Shown: piece after piece, positions 25,348 to 34,462 of the stretch
How the letters are laid out: each line of letters begins with the position of its first letter
Position numbering within the stretch: position 1 is the first letter of the stretch
From: VGDP01 sp964530335
GTDB taxonomy: Bacteria > Pseudomonadota > Alphaproteobacteria > SP197
Reading direction: 5' to 3'
NCBI GenBank assembly: GCA_964530335.1
Contig: CAZGYG010000006.1
Span: 1 to 64,000, forward strand
Length of the DNA stretch: 64,000 nucleotides
The notes under the pieces: generated by a model
Databases searched by the model: none
Told to the model about the DNA's origin: nothing
What the model saw: the letters and a program-made list of their open reading frames with translations, nothing else
Position numbers and translations under genes: made by a program

Positions 25348-26538
25348 TTGATCCCTTTCGACCCCTTCAAGGAAGGCCTTGCGGCGTTCAAGCGTGGCGA
25401 CTATGCGGCGGCGGCGGAGCTGTGGCGTCCGCTGGCCGAGCAGGGTATGGCCGAAGCCCGGTACTACCTCGCCGTGCTGTACGACAACGGCAAGGGCGTA
25501 GCACAAGACGACGCCGAGGCGGTGCGGCTCTACCGCCTGGCGGCCGATCAGGGGGATGCCGCCGCCCAAACCAACCTCGGTACGATGTACCTCGACGGCC
25601 GGGGCGTGCCACGGGACGACGCCGAGGCAGCGCGGCTCTACCGCCTGGCGGCCGACCAGGGGTTGGCCAAAGCCCAATACAACCTAGGGCTCATGTACTG
25701 GAACGGCAGGGGCATGCCAAAGGACGACGCCGAGGCGGCGCGCTGGAGCCGCCTGGCGTCCGACCGGGGGATGGCCGAAGCGCAGTACAACCTAGGGCTC
25801 ATGTACCGCAACGGCTGGGGCGTGCCGCGCGACGACGCCGAGGCGGCGCGCTTGTTCCGCCTGGCGGCCGACCAGGGGGACGCCGAAGCCCAGTACAACC
25901 TCGGGCTCATGTACCGGAACGGCAAGGGCGTGCCACGGGACGACGCCGAGGCGGCGCGCTGGTTCCGCCTGGCGGCCGACCAGGGGATGGCCCAAGCCCA
26001 GTTCAAACTCGGCTTCATGTACGACAACGGCAGGGGCGTGCCACGGGACGACGCCGAGGCGGTGCGGCTCTACCGCCTGGCGGCCGAGCAGGGGTACGCC
26101 GGTGCCCAGTACAACCTCGGGCTCATGTATGACAACGGCGAGGGCGTGCCAATGGACGACGCCGAGGCGGTGCGGCTCTACCGCCTTGCGGCCGAACAGG
26201 GGATGGCCCAAGCCCAGTTCAACCTCGGGCTCATGTACCGCAACGGCGAGGGCGTGCCAATGGACGACGCCGAGGCGGCGCGCTGGTTCCGCCTTGCGGC
26301 CAATCAGGGGATGGCCGAAGCCCAGTTCAACCTCGCCGTCAGGTACCAGAACGGCGAAGGCGTAGAGCAGGATCTCGTCCAGGCCCATCTCTGGTTCGAC
26401 CTGGCGGCGTCGGAGTTCCCGCCGGGCGAGGACCAGGATCTCGCGCTGGAGAACCGCAACGCGGTCGCGGCCGAGATGACCCCGGATCAGGTGGCGGAGG
26501 CGCAGCGGCTGACGGCCGAGTGGCAGCCCGTGCCGTGA
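25348..26538 (+). CDS. Sel1-repeat protein 3 (9 repeats), no signal peptide
   Basis: A 396-aa paralogue with the cap KEGLAAFKRGDYAAAAELW, nine Sel1 repeats and the shared C-terminal tail (ALENRNAVAAEMTPDQVAEA). Unlike copies 1 and 2 it begins directly at the cap. The frame upstream is closed by TGA at 25258-25260 and holds no ATG or hydrophobic stretch. TTG 25348 is preceded by AAGGA at 7 nt. Either it is a cytoplasmic member or it lost its signal sequence. The 150 nt before it show no other gene. Confidence 0.8.
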   Translation: MIPFDPFKEGLAAFKRGDYAAAAELWRPLAEQGMAEARYYLAVLYDNGKGVAQDDAEAVRLYRLAADQGDAAAQTNLGTMYLDGRGVPRDDAEAARLYRLAADQGLAKAQYNLGLMYWNGRGMPKDDAEAARWSRLASDRGMAEAQYNLGLMYRNGWGVPRDDAEAARLFRLAADQGDAEAQYNLGLMYRNGKGVPRDDAEAARWFRLAADQGMAQAQFKLGFMYDNGRGVPRDDAEAVRLYRLAAEQGYAGAQYNLGLMYDNGEGVPMDDAEAVRLYRLAAEQGMAQAQFNLGLMYRNGEGVPMDDAEAARWFRLAANQGMAEAQFNLAVRYQNGEGVEQDLVQAHLWFDLAASEFPPGEDQDLALENRNAVAAEMTPDQVAEAQRLTAEWQPVP

Positions 26539-26915
26539 AGGGCACGGTTGACGAGCTCCCGCCCTTCGTGCGGCGCCGCGTGCTGTCCGCGTGCGATTGC
26601 CTGAGGGCAGAGGAAGTTGACGTTTACTCCTGCCGACAACGAACCCGTCATGGCGAGGAGGGCGACCTTCCTTCGCCCGCCGAAGCGGGCTTCGCGAAGG
26701 CGGGAGCCCGACGACGCCATCCAGGGCAAGCGCACGAGCGGTCGCCCTGGATCGCTCCCGCCTTCGCGAAGCCCGCCTTCACGCACCATAGCGGCGGCTT
26801 CACGCTTCGGCGGGCGAAGGAAGGTCGCCTTCGGCTCGCGAAGACGGTTCGAAATTTGCGGGCGGGTCAAGGTCAACGATCGCTTGTATGACGAGAGGCT
26901 GAACGCGAGGGGCCC
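26539..26915. repeat. Intergenic region holding a 169-bp nested palindrome (26661-26829)
   Basis: No gene is supported in this gap. At its centre are three nested perfect inverted repeats: outer arms 26661-26686 and 26804-26829 (26 bp), middle arms 26685-26707 and 26754-26776 (23 bp), inner arms 26721-26727 and 26744-26750 (7 bp). The folded RNA or single strand would be an almost continuous long hairpin. Half of this element also occurs at about 35-107, inside another repeat. Open frames reading through it are artefacts of the symmetric GC-rich sequence. Confidence 0.8.
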
Positions 26916-28544
26916 ATGGCGACCGTCGCCGACACCATCCTGGTCAACGGCAAGGTCGTCACCATGGACGGCGAGCGCCGCGTCGCCCAGGGCGTCGCGC
27001 TCTGGCGGGACCGCATCCTGGCGGTCGGCGACGACGCCGACATCCGTGCGCTGGCTGGGCCGCGCACCGAGGTGATCGATCTGGCCGGTCGCACGGTCAT
27101 TCCCGGCATCGTCGATTCCCACTGTCATCCGGACAGCCACGCCGCGCATAAGGTCAAGTGGCACGATATCGGCTGGCCGACGGTTCGCTCGGTCGCGGGC
27201 GTGCTGGGCTTGGTCGAGCGGGCGACGGCCAAGCTCGCGCCCGGTCAATGGTTCCTGGGCTTCGGCTACGACGACCGGAAGTGCGGCGGCTACCCGACGC
27301 GGGACCAGATCGACGCCGTGGGCCACGGCCGCCCAGTCTGGCTCTACCGCACCGACGGGCACATCGCCGTGGTCAATTCGGCCGTGCTCGCCTTCGCCGG
27401 CATCGGCGAGGACGCGCCGGACCCGCCGCACGGCCGCTACGACCGCGATGCGGCCGGGCGGATGACCGGGCTGCTGCGCGAGATGGCGGCGTGGGACATC
27501 GACCTGGCGATCAACAAGCGCACCACGACGGTCGAGGAGTACGAGCGTGGGCTGCCGCTGGTGTTCGAGGACTATCTGCGCCACGGCGTGACCTCGCTGC
27601 ACAACTCGCTGACCCAGGGGCGGGCGGTCATCGCCTACCAGCGCCTGCGCGAACAGCGCCGGCTGCCCATGCGCATCGGCATCATCCTCGACGGGCGCGA
27701 CGAGGACCTGGTCGCGAGCCACCTGGCGGCGGGGGTGCGCACCGGGTTCGGCGACGAATGGATCCGCGTCATCGGCGTCGAGTGGTGCCCGGACTGCTCG
27801 ACCAGCGGGCGCACGGCGGCCTACTACGAGCCCTACGTCGGCGAACCCGTGCCCGGCGAACCGGTGCCCAACTACGGCATGTTGCTCTACGACAAGGAGG
27901 AACTGGCGCCCAAGGTCGCGCGCGCCCACGCGGCGGGACTCAGGGTGTGCGTCGAAGGGCTCGGCGACCGCGGCATCGACTTCGCCCTCGACGTCATCGA
28001 GGCGGCGCTGAAGGCCCACCCGCGCGCGGATCACCGCAGCCGGATCGAGCACTGCTGCTACGTGACCCCGCCCCTGCTCGAGCGGATCAAGGCGCTGGGC
28101 TGCGTCGATTCCTCGGCTACCGGATTCATGTGGTCGCTGGGCGACGCCTACGTCGCGGCGCGCGGCAGCCAGGCCATGCACTGGATGTTCCCCCATCGCG
28201 CGCTGATCGACGCGGGCGTGCCGGCGCCGGGGCACTCCGACGCGCCGGTGTGCGGCACCAACCCGTGGCCGATCCTCCAGGCCCTGGTCACGCGCAAGAC
28301 CGATTCCGGCGCCTCGTTCGGACCCAGTCAGGCGATCACGCTCGAGGAGGCGCTGGCCGCCTACACCACGCTGGGCGCCTGGGCCGGGTTCGAGGAAGAC
28401 CTCAAGGGCTCGATCGAGCCGGGCAAGCTTGCCGACCTGGCGGTGCTGGCGACCGATCCGTTCCGCGCCAGCCCGGAGACCATCAAGGACACGGCCGTCG
28501 CCATGACCTTCGTCGGCGGCAAGCTCGGGTGGGCGGCAAGCTAG
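26916..28544 (+). CDS. Amidohydrolase family 3 protein (YtcJ-like)
   Basis: A 542-aa metal-dependent hydrolase. The N-terminal composite beta-sandwich holds VNGKVVTMDG and VIPGIVDSHCHPD (metal site HxH at about 69-71), the barrel carries DRGIDFALD and RIEHCCYV metal and catalytic segments, PAPGHSDAPV supplies the late Asp, and the C-terminal IEPGKLADLAVL closes the sandwich. Relatives hydrolyse N-acyl, formamide or exo-enzyme-type amide bonds; the substrate here is unknown. The gene stands alone between the Sel1 cluster and rpoH and is convergent with rpoH, 8 nt apart. Confidence 0.82.
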   Translation: MATVADTILVNGKVVTMDGERRVAQGVALWRDRILAVGDDADIRALAGPRTEVIDLAGRTVIPGIVDSHCHPDSHAAHKVKWHDIGWPTVRSVAGVLGLVERATAKLAPGQWFLGFGYDDRKCGGYPTRDQIDAVGHGRPVWLYRTDGHIAVVNSAVLAFAGIGEDAPDPPHGRYDRDAAGRMTGLLREMAAWDIDLAINKRTTTVEEYERGLPLVFEDYLRHGVTSLHNSLTQGRAVIAYQRLREQRRLPMRIGIILDGRDEDLVASHLAAGVRTGFGDEWIRVIGVEWCPDCSTSGRTAAYYEPYVGEPVPGEPVPNYGMLLYDKEELAPKVARAHAAGLRVCVEGLGDRGIDFALDVIEAALKAHPRADHRSRIEHCCYVTPPLLERIKALGCVDSSATGFMWSLGDAYVAARGSQAMHWMFPHRALIDAGVPAPGHSDAPVCGTNPWPILQALVTRKTDSGASFGPSQAITLEEALAAYTTLGAWAGFEEDLKGSIEPGKLADLAVLATDPFRASPETIKDTAVAMTFVGGKLGWAAS

Positions 28545-28552
28545 GCTAGCGC

Positions 28553-29437
28553 TCAGCTCGCGAGGCGCTGCTCGGCGGCCGCGTTCTTGACCGCGCGCTG
28601 AAGTTTCTCGAAGGCGCGGACCTCAATCTGGCGCACGCGCTCGCGGCTGATGCCGTAGTGCTGGCTCAACTCCTCCAGGGTCTTGGGCTCCTCGGTGAGC
28701 CGTCGTTCGACAAGGATGTGGCGTTCGCGCGCATTGAGCTTGGCCAGCCCATGGTCGAGCAGGACCCGGCGCTGACCGAGTTCCTCGGCTTCGCCGATCG
28801 CGGTTTCCTGGTTCGCGGTCTCGTCCACCAGCCAGTCCAGCCACTCGCCTTCGCCGCCGGCCTGGAGCGGGGCGTTGAGTGAATGGTCGGGGCCGGCAAG
28901 CCGCCGGTTCATCTGGATCACGTCGTCCTCGGGCACGTCCAGGCGCTCGGCGATCGTCCTGACCGTCTCGGGTTTCAGGTCGCCGTCGTCGATCGCCTGG
29001 AGCTGGGCCTTGAGCCGGCGCAGGTTGAAGAACAGCTTTTTCTGCGCCGCCGTGGTGCCGATCTTCACCAGCGACCACGAGTGCAGGATGTATTCCTGGA
29101 TCGACGCGCGGATCCACCACATGGCGTAGGTCGCCAGGCGGAACCCGCGCTCGGGCTCGAACCGCTTGACCGCCTGCATCAGGCCGACGTTGCCCTCGGA
29201 GATCAGCTCGGAAATCGGCAGGCCGTAGCCGCGATAGCCCATGGCGATCTTGGCGACCAGGCGCAGATGGCTGGTGACCAGGCGATGGGCGGCGTCGATG
29301 TCGCCGTGCTCGCGCCAGCTCTTGGCCAGCATGTACTCCTCCTGCAACTCCAGCATGGGGAAGCGGCGGACATCCTGGAGGTAGCGCCTGAGGCCCGCGT
29401 CGGAGGCGAGCGCCGGCAAAGAAGTTCGTTCGACCAT
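28553..29437 (-). CDS. rpoH: RNA polymerase heat-shock sigma factor RpoH (sigma-32)
   Basis: A 294-aa sigma factor. Region 1.2/2 includes LRRYLQDVRRFPML and GNVGLMQAVKRFEPERGFR with the aromatic core-recognition segment LATYAMWWIRASIQEYIL. The RpoH box QKKLFFNLR follows it, and region 4 ends with the helix-turn-helix HYGISRERVRQIEVRAFEKL. The box distinguishes it from RpoD and stationary-phase factors. Alphaproteobacteria often carry two rpoH genes and only one is in view. A good vegetative promoter lies upstream, and a short hairpin (29451-29466) lies in the leader close to the start codon. Confidence 0.95.
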   Translation of the reverse strand: MVERTSLPALASDAGLRRYLQDVRRFPMLELQEEYMLAKSWREHGDIDAAHRLVTSHLRLVAKIAMGYRGYGLPISELISEGNVGLMQAVKRFEPERGFRLATYAMWWIRASIQEYILHSWSLVKIGTTAAQKKLFFNLRRLKAQLQAIDDGDLKPETVRTIAERLDVPEDDVIQMNRRLAGPDHSLNAPLQAGGEGEWLDWLVDETANQETAIGEAEELGQRRVLLDHGLAKLNARERHILVERRLTEEPKTLEELSQHYGISRERVRQIEVRAFEKLQRAVKNAAAEQRLAS

Positions 29438-29497
29438 GGTTAGGTTGTCTCGGCGCGGAAGCGCCGCTGTTGTCTGAAGTTGTTGGAGCGTGGCGGG

Positions 29498-29526
29498 AGT
29501 CTAGCGAACAACACGCGAACAGTCAA
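29498..29526 (-). promoter_or_regulatory. Sigma-70 promoter of rpoH
   Basis: On the minus strand TTGACT (29526-29521) and TAGACT (29503-29498) are separated by exactly 17 nt. A transcript starting near 29491 would have a leader of about 54 nt containing a 6-bp hairpin with a four-base loop (29451-29466). This is the best consensus promoter in the window. Confidence 0.7.
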
Positions 29527-29553
29527 TACCCGACTTGGGAAGTCAACTATTTG

Positions 29554-30507
<954 letters not shown>

Positions 30508-30528
<21 letters not shown>

Positions 30529-30846
30529 GGTCAGCCGCCCGCCATCGTCGTCGGTGCCGGGCTGAAGATTCTGGTCATCGTCATGGCCGTCCTGATCGTC
30601 GCGGGCATCGCCGTGCTCGCGGTCACCGTCGTCCAGCGCGGCGGCGAGGCGGATTTCGGCATCGGCGGGGACTATGCCACGGCGACGGTGCCGCTGCCCG
30701 AGGGAAGCCGGGTTCTGGATCTGGCAGGCGACGGCAACGCGCTGACGCTGCTGGTCGAGGCCGCCGACGGCGCCCAAAGCCTGGTCACGGTCGATCGCCG
30801 CAGTGGCCAGGTGCTCGGCACCCTGAGCCTGGGGAAAAGGCCGTGA
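30508..30846 (+). CDS. DUF6476-like small membrane protein
   Basis: A 112-aa protein with one transmembrane helix (about 18-42, LKILVIVMAVLIVAGIAVLAV) and a small C-terminal domain containing VPLPEGSRVLDLAGDGNALTLL. Genes of this kind commonly sit opposite rluD in alphaproteobacteria; the function is unknown. The ATG at 30508 overlaps the rluD start region. The TGA overlaps the GTG of the next gene (GTGA), so the two are coupled. Confidence 0.75.
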
Positions 30847-31829
30847 CCGAGCTTCCGGTTCTCGATGTCCCGGCGATCGAGGCGGCGCGCGCCCGGCTCG
30901 CCCCGTACATCGTCGAGACCCCGACGGTGCGCTGGACCAGCCCCGAGGTCGGCCGCAGGCTCGGGCCCGAGAGCGACGTCCGGCTCAAGCTCGAGCTCCT
31001 CCAGGTGACCGGCACGTTCAAGCCCCGCGGCGCGCTCACGGTGATGCTCGACATGGCGCCCGACGCGCTCGGGCGTGGGGTCGTCGCGGTCAGCGCCGGC
31101 AACCATGCCATCGCCACGGCCTACGCGGCCAGCGTGCTGGGCACGACGGCGAAGGTCGTGATGATGAAATCGGCGAGCCCGGTGCGGATTTCCAGGGCCA
31201 AGGGCTACGGCGCCGAGGTCATCCTGGCCGAGGACGTGCACGCCGCCTTCGCCGAGGTCGAGCGCATCGCCGAGGCCGAAGGCCGCACGTTCGTCCATCC
31301 CTACGAGGGCCCGCTGACGGCGCTCGGCAATGCGACGCTCGGGCTCGAGGTCGCGCGGCAGGCGCCGGACCTCGACGCGGTGATCGTGCCGGTGGGCGGC
31401 GGCGGGCTGGCCGCCGGCGTGGCCGCCGCGATCAAGGCGGCGAGCCCGGGGACCGCGGTCTACGGCGTCGAGCCCGAAGGTGCCGCGAGCATGCGACTCA
31501 GCCTGGACGCCGGCCGGCCCATGGCGATCGACAAGGTGACGACCATCGCCGACAGCCTGGGCGCGCCGCGCGCCATGCCGATGAGCTTCGAGCTGTGCCG
31601 GCGTTTTCTCGACGACGTCGTGCTGGTCGACGACGACGCGCTGCGCCGCGCCATGGCGCTGCTGTTCGACGAGGCCAAGCTGGCGGTCGAGCCCGCGGGC
31701 GCGGCGGCGACGGCGGCGCTGTTCGGGCCGCTCCGGGCGCGGCTCGCCGGGCAAAGAGTCGTCGTCATCGTGTGCGGCTCGAACATCGACCTGGCGACCT
31801 GGCAGCGCCACGTCGGCCAGGCAGCTTGA
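30843..31829 (+). CDS. PLP-dependent threonine/serine dehydratase-like protein
   Basis: A fold-type II PLP enzyme of 328 aa with Schiff-base lysine Lys60 in TGTFKPRGAL, SAGNHAIA and the PVGGGGLAAG phosphate loop. GTFKPRGA rather than SFKFRGA places it in a branch with threo-3-hydroxyaspartate or hydroxyectoine-linked dehydratases (EutB-like) as well as generic threonine dehydratases; the exact substrate is open. The GTG start at 30843 overlaps the previous stop. The next gene, a threonine aldolase, follows closely, so the pair may handle threonine or another beta-hydroxy amino acid. Confidence 0.8.
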   Translation: MTELPVLDVPAIEAARARLAPYIVETPTVRWTSPEVGRRLGPESDVRLKLELLQVTGTFKPRGALTVMLDMAPDALGRGVVAVSAGNHAIATAYAASVLGTTAKVVMMKSASPVRISRAKGYGAEVILAEDVHAAFAEVERIAEAEGRTFVHPYEGPLTALGNATLGLEVARQAPDLDAVIVPVGGGGLAAGVAAAIKAASPGTAVYGVEPEGAASMRLSLDAGRPMAIDKVTTIADSLGAPRAMPMSFELCRRFLDDVVLVDDDALRRAMALLFDEAKLAVEPAGAAATAALFGPLRARLAGQRVVVIVCGSNIDLATWQRHVGQAA

Positions 31830-31843
31830 CCCGGGAAACGCCC

Positions 31844-32884
31844 TTGGATTTCCGCAGCGACAACACCGCGGGCGTGCTGCCCGAGATCATGGCGGCGCTC
31901 GCCGCCGCCAACGTGGGCACCGACGCCTCCTATGGCGAGGATGCCGTGAGCGCGGGTCTGGAGGCCCGCGCGTCCGAACTGTTCGAGCGCAAGGTCCGGG
32001 TCTTCCCGGTGGCGACCGGTTCGGCCGCCAACGCGCTCGCGCTTTCGGCGCTCACCCCGCCGTGGGGCATGGTTTACTGCCACCGGCTGGCCCATGCGGA
32101 CGTCGACGAGGCCAATGGGCCCGAGTTCTTCAGCGGCGGCGCCAAGCTGCGCCCGCTCGACGGCGCCGACGGACGGATTGCCGCCGCCGATCTCGACGCG
32201 GCCCTGGCCCACGCGCCGTTCGGCGTCGTCCACCATCCGCAACCGTCGGCGGTGACCATCACCCAGATCACCGAACTCGGCACCGCGTACCGGCCCGCCG
32301 AGATCGCGGGCATAGCCGAGGTCGCGCGCCGCCACGGGTTGCGGCTGCACATGGATGGCGCGCGCTTCGCCAACGCCGTCGCGTTCCTCGGCTGCCGCCC
32401 GGCGGAGATGACCTGGCGAGCCGGCGTTGATGTGTTGTCGCTCGGGGCAACCAAAGGTGGCGCCATGGCCGCCGAGGCTATCGTCCTGTTCGACGATCGG
32501 CTGGCGACCGAGCTCGCGTTCCGGCGCAAGCGCGCCGGGCAACTGTTCAGCAAGATGCGGTTCGTCGCCGCCCAGATCGACGCCTTCCTGACCGACGACC
32601 TGTGGCTGCGCGCCGCGCGCCATGCCAACGCGCGCGCGGCGGAGCTCGGGCGCGGGCTGGCCCAGGTGCCGGGGCTCGAGCCTTTCGCGCCGGTCGAGGG
32701 CAACATGGTGTTCGCGCGTTTATCCGAGGCGGTGTTGAAGGGGCTGGAGGCGGACGGGTTCCGGTTCTTCGCCGGCGAGGCCGGACGGCCCGACGTTGTG
32801 CGCTTCGTCTGCTCGTTCGCGACCAAGCCGCAGGACGTGGCGCGGCTGATCCAAGCCGCGCGGCGCCACGCGCCCGGTCAGTAG
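31844..32884 (+). CDS. ltaE: Low-specificity L-threonine aldolase
   Basis: A 346-aa fold-type I PLP enzyme that cleaves L-threonine or L-allo-threonine to glycine and acetaldehyde. The N-terminus DFRSDNTAGVLPEIMAAL, the RLAHADVDEANGPEFFSGG segment, Asp171 in HMDGARFANA and the PLP lysine Lys204 in LGATKGGAMAAEA are the family pattern. TTG 31844 places the start at the conserved N-terminus with GGGAAA upstream; TTG 31826, overlapping the preceding stop, would add six residues. The last 7 nt overlap the convergent SPOR-like gene. Confidence 0.88.
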   Translation: MDFRSDNTAGVLPEIMAALAAANVGTDASYGEDAVSAGLEARASELFERKVRVFPVATGSAANALALSALTPPWGMVYCHRLAHADVDEANGPEFFSGGAKLRPLDGADGRIAAADLDAALAHAPFGVVHHPQPSAVTITQITELGTAYRPAEIAGIAEVARRHGLRLHMDGARFANAVAFLGCRPAEMTWRAGVDVLSLGATKGGAMAAEAIVLFDDRLATELAFRRKRAGQLFSKMRFVAAQIDAFLTDDLWLRAARHANARAAELGRGLAQVPGLEPFAPVEGNMVFARLSEAVLKGLEADGFRFFAGEAGRPDVVRFVCSFATKPQDVARLIQAARRHAPGQ

Positions 32885-34275
32885 ACCGTGGTGGCGCAGA
32901 ACAGGCCGCGCGCGACCAGCGCGGCGCAGATTTGCAGGGCCTGGGTCGCGTCGGTCATCGGCCCGGCCGAGACCTCGAAGTAGACCCCGCGATCGCCGTG
33001 GTCGACCGCGGCGATGTGCGCCTCGAACCCGCCCAGAAGGTCCGAATTCGCGGCCAAGAGCTGTTCCCAGCCCTGCTGCGCCTGCTCCGGCGTGCGGAAC
33101 GACGCCACGTGAATCCCGATGCCGCCCTGGTCGATCGTCGCGGACTCCGGCACCAGGGGAAGCGGAACATCCGGCTCGGCCGACGCAACTTCGGTCGTGC
33201 CGGCGCCGTCGAGGCTCGGCGCGGCGACAGGCGCTTCGGCCGGCGTGGCTTCGGCCGGCGCGGCTGTCGCTGGCCGTTCGGGCTTGAGGGCTGGCAACGG
33301 CGGAGCCGCAACCGGCTTCGCTGGCGGCGCGGGATCGGCGGCCGCGAACGCGACCGAACCCGCGAGTTCGCCCCGGGCGTCGGCCTCGGCCAGCCCGCCG
33401 GCCTGCACCAGGGCCGCAAGCGCGGCTTCGTCGAGCGGCGGAAGGGAAACGAGCCGCGGCCCATCCAGCGGCAAGAGCGCGTCGAGGATCGCGAGCCGTT
33501 CGCGCCGCCACTGTTCCTCGGTCGCGGCGCCGCGCGTGCGCTGCTGGTCGAGCTGGACGAAGCGGTCGAGCACGTCCTGGACCGCGGGCGACGGTTGCGC
33601 CAGCACCGCGCTGGGTGGCGGAGCGGAGCGCACGAGCCAGGCGCCGAGGCTGGTGGCGCGGCGCTGCTGGTGCTCGGCCACGTCGATGTAGCCGGCGTCC
33701 AGCAGCGCGTCGAGCACGGCCAGCCGGCCGGCAAGGGAATCGCTCGGATCGACCGGCGGCGGCGCGGCCGGGCTCATCGCCGCCAGTCTTTGCGCGGCCA
33801 AGTCTGCCAACTTGACCCAGGCGGGAAGCCCGCGCTCGGCAGGCGCCGCGCCGGTGCGCGCGCCGGCGATCGCCGGAACGGGCGAAGTCATGGCCGCGGT
33901 CGTGCGCCGCAGTTCGGCGACATCGAGCGCGCGGCGATAGAGCGCGGCGGCGTGTCCCGGCCGCGCCTGCTGCTCGCGGATCAGCCCGAGCAGGACGAGC
34001 GCCTCGACGCTGTCGGGGTTCGCGGCGAGCGCCGCCTCGAAGGCGAGCGCGGCCGCCGCGATGTCGCCGGCGTCGAGCGCGGCGCGGCCCTCGTCGAGAA
34101 ACCTGCGCTCGGGGGCCTCGACCGGCGCCATGTCGGCGAACAGTTCGCCGAGATCGAGCGCCAAGCCGAGCGACGCCAGCCACGCCGGCAATCCGGCGGC
34201 GGCGGGCGCCTGGAGCAGGGCGAGCGACAAGACGCCGAGCACAAGCGCGCGCGCGAAGGCCGTGAATCGCGACAT
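32878..34275 (-). CDS. Exported TPR protein with C-terminal SPOR-like domain
   Basis: A 465-aa protein with a signal peptide (about 1-28, LVLGVLSLALLQAPAAAG), a TPR-like region (about 50-110, DAGDIAAAALAFEAALAANP), a long Ala/Pro-rich linker (about 300-375) and a C-terminal SPOR-like domain (IGIHVASFRTPEQAQQGW through GVYFEVSAGPM). SPOR domains bind septal, denuded peptidoglycan, so a role in cell division or envelope upkeep is plausible but unproven. ATG 34275 opens the signal peptide. It is transcribed away from tRNA-Glu. Confidence 0.75.
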   Translation of the reverse strand: MSRFTAFARALVLGVLSLALLQAPAAAGLPAWLASLGLALDLGELFADMAPVEAPERRFLDEGRAALDAGDIAAAALAFEAALAANPDSVEALVLLGLIREQQARPGHAAALYRRALDVAELRRTTAAMTSPVPAIAGARTGAAPAERGLPAWVKLADLAAQRLAAMSPAAPPPVDPSDSLAGRLAVLDALLDAGYIDVAEHQQRRATSLGAWLVRSAPPPSAVLAQPSPAVQDVLDRFVQLDQQRTRGAATEEQWRRERLAILDALLPLDGPRLVSLPPLDEAALAALVQAGGLAEADARGELAGSVAFAAADPAPPAKPVAAPPLPALKPERPATAAPAEATPAEAPVAAPSLDGAGTTEVASAEPDVPLPLVPESATIDQGGIGIHVASFRTPEQAQQGWEQLLAANSDLLGGFEAHIAAVDHGDRGVYFEVSAGPMTDATQALQICAALVARGLFCATTVY

Positions 34276-34377
34276 GGCCCGATGGTGAGCGAACGTGCTT
34301 AAGGTTCGGTGAAGGATCGCGGGCCCGCCGCGCCGTTGACCGCCGTGGCCCCGTCGTCTAAGTAGGTCGTGGACCGC

Positions 34378-34453
34378 GTCCCCATCGTCTAGCGGCCCAG
34401 GACGCTGGCCTCTCACGCCGGAAACAGGGGTTCGATTCCCCTTGGGGACGCCA
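34378..34453 (+). tRNA. tRNA-Glu (anticodon CTC)
   Basis: The 76-nt sequence folds as a cloverleaf. Acceptor arms GTCCCCA (34378-34384) and TGGGGAC (34443-34449) pair, the anticodon loop CTCTCAC lies in a CTGGC/GCCGG stem, and the T arm is AGGGGTTCGATTCCCCT. G is the discriminator base and CCA (34451-34453) is encoded. The anticodon CTC reads GAG. A possible TTGACC -35 lies at 34336-34341, but no convincing -10 is seen. Confidence 0.97.
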
Positions 34454-34462
34454 CGTTCAACG

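Noticed and set aside
22588..26538. CRISPR-like array, suggested by regular repeats
   Set aside because: The periodicity is 108 bp and in frame; it encodes Sel1 repeats, with no constant repeat separated by unique spacers.
26520..27075. Frames of 123 and 152 codons between the Sel1 and amidohydrolase genes
   Set aside because: They read through the nested palindrome and into the amidohydrolase in the wrong frame.
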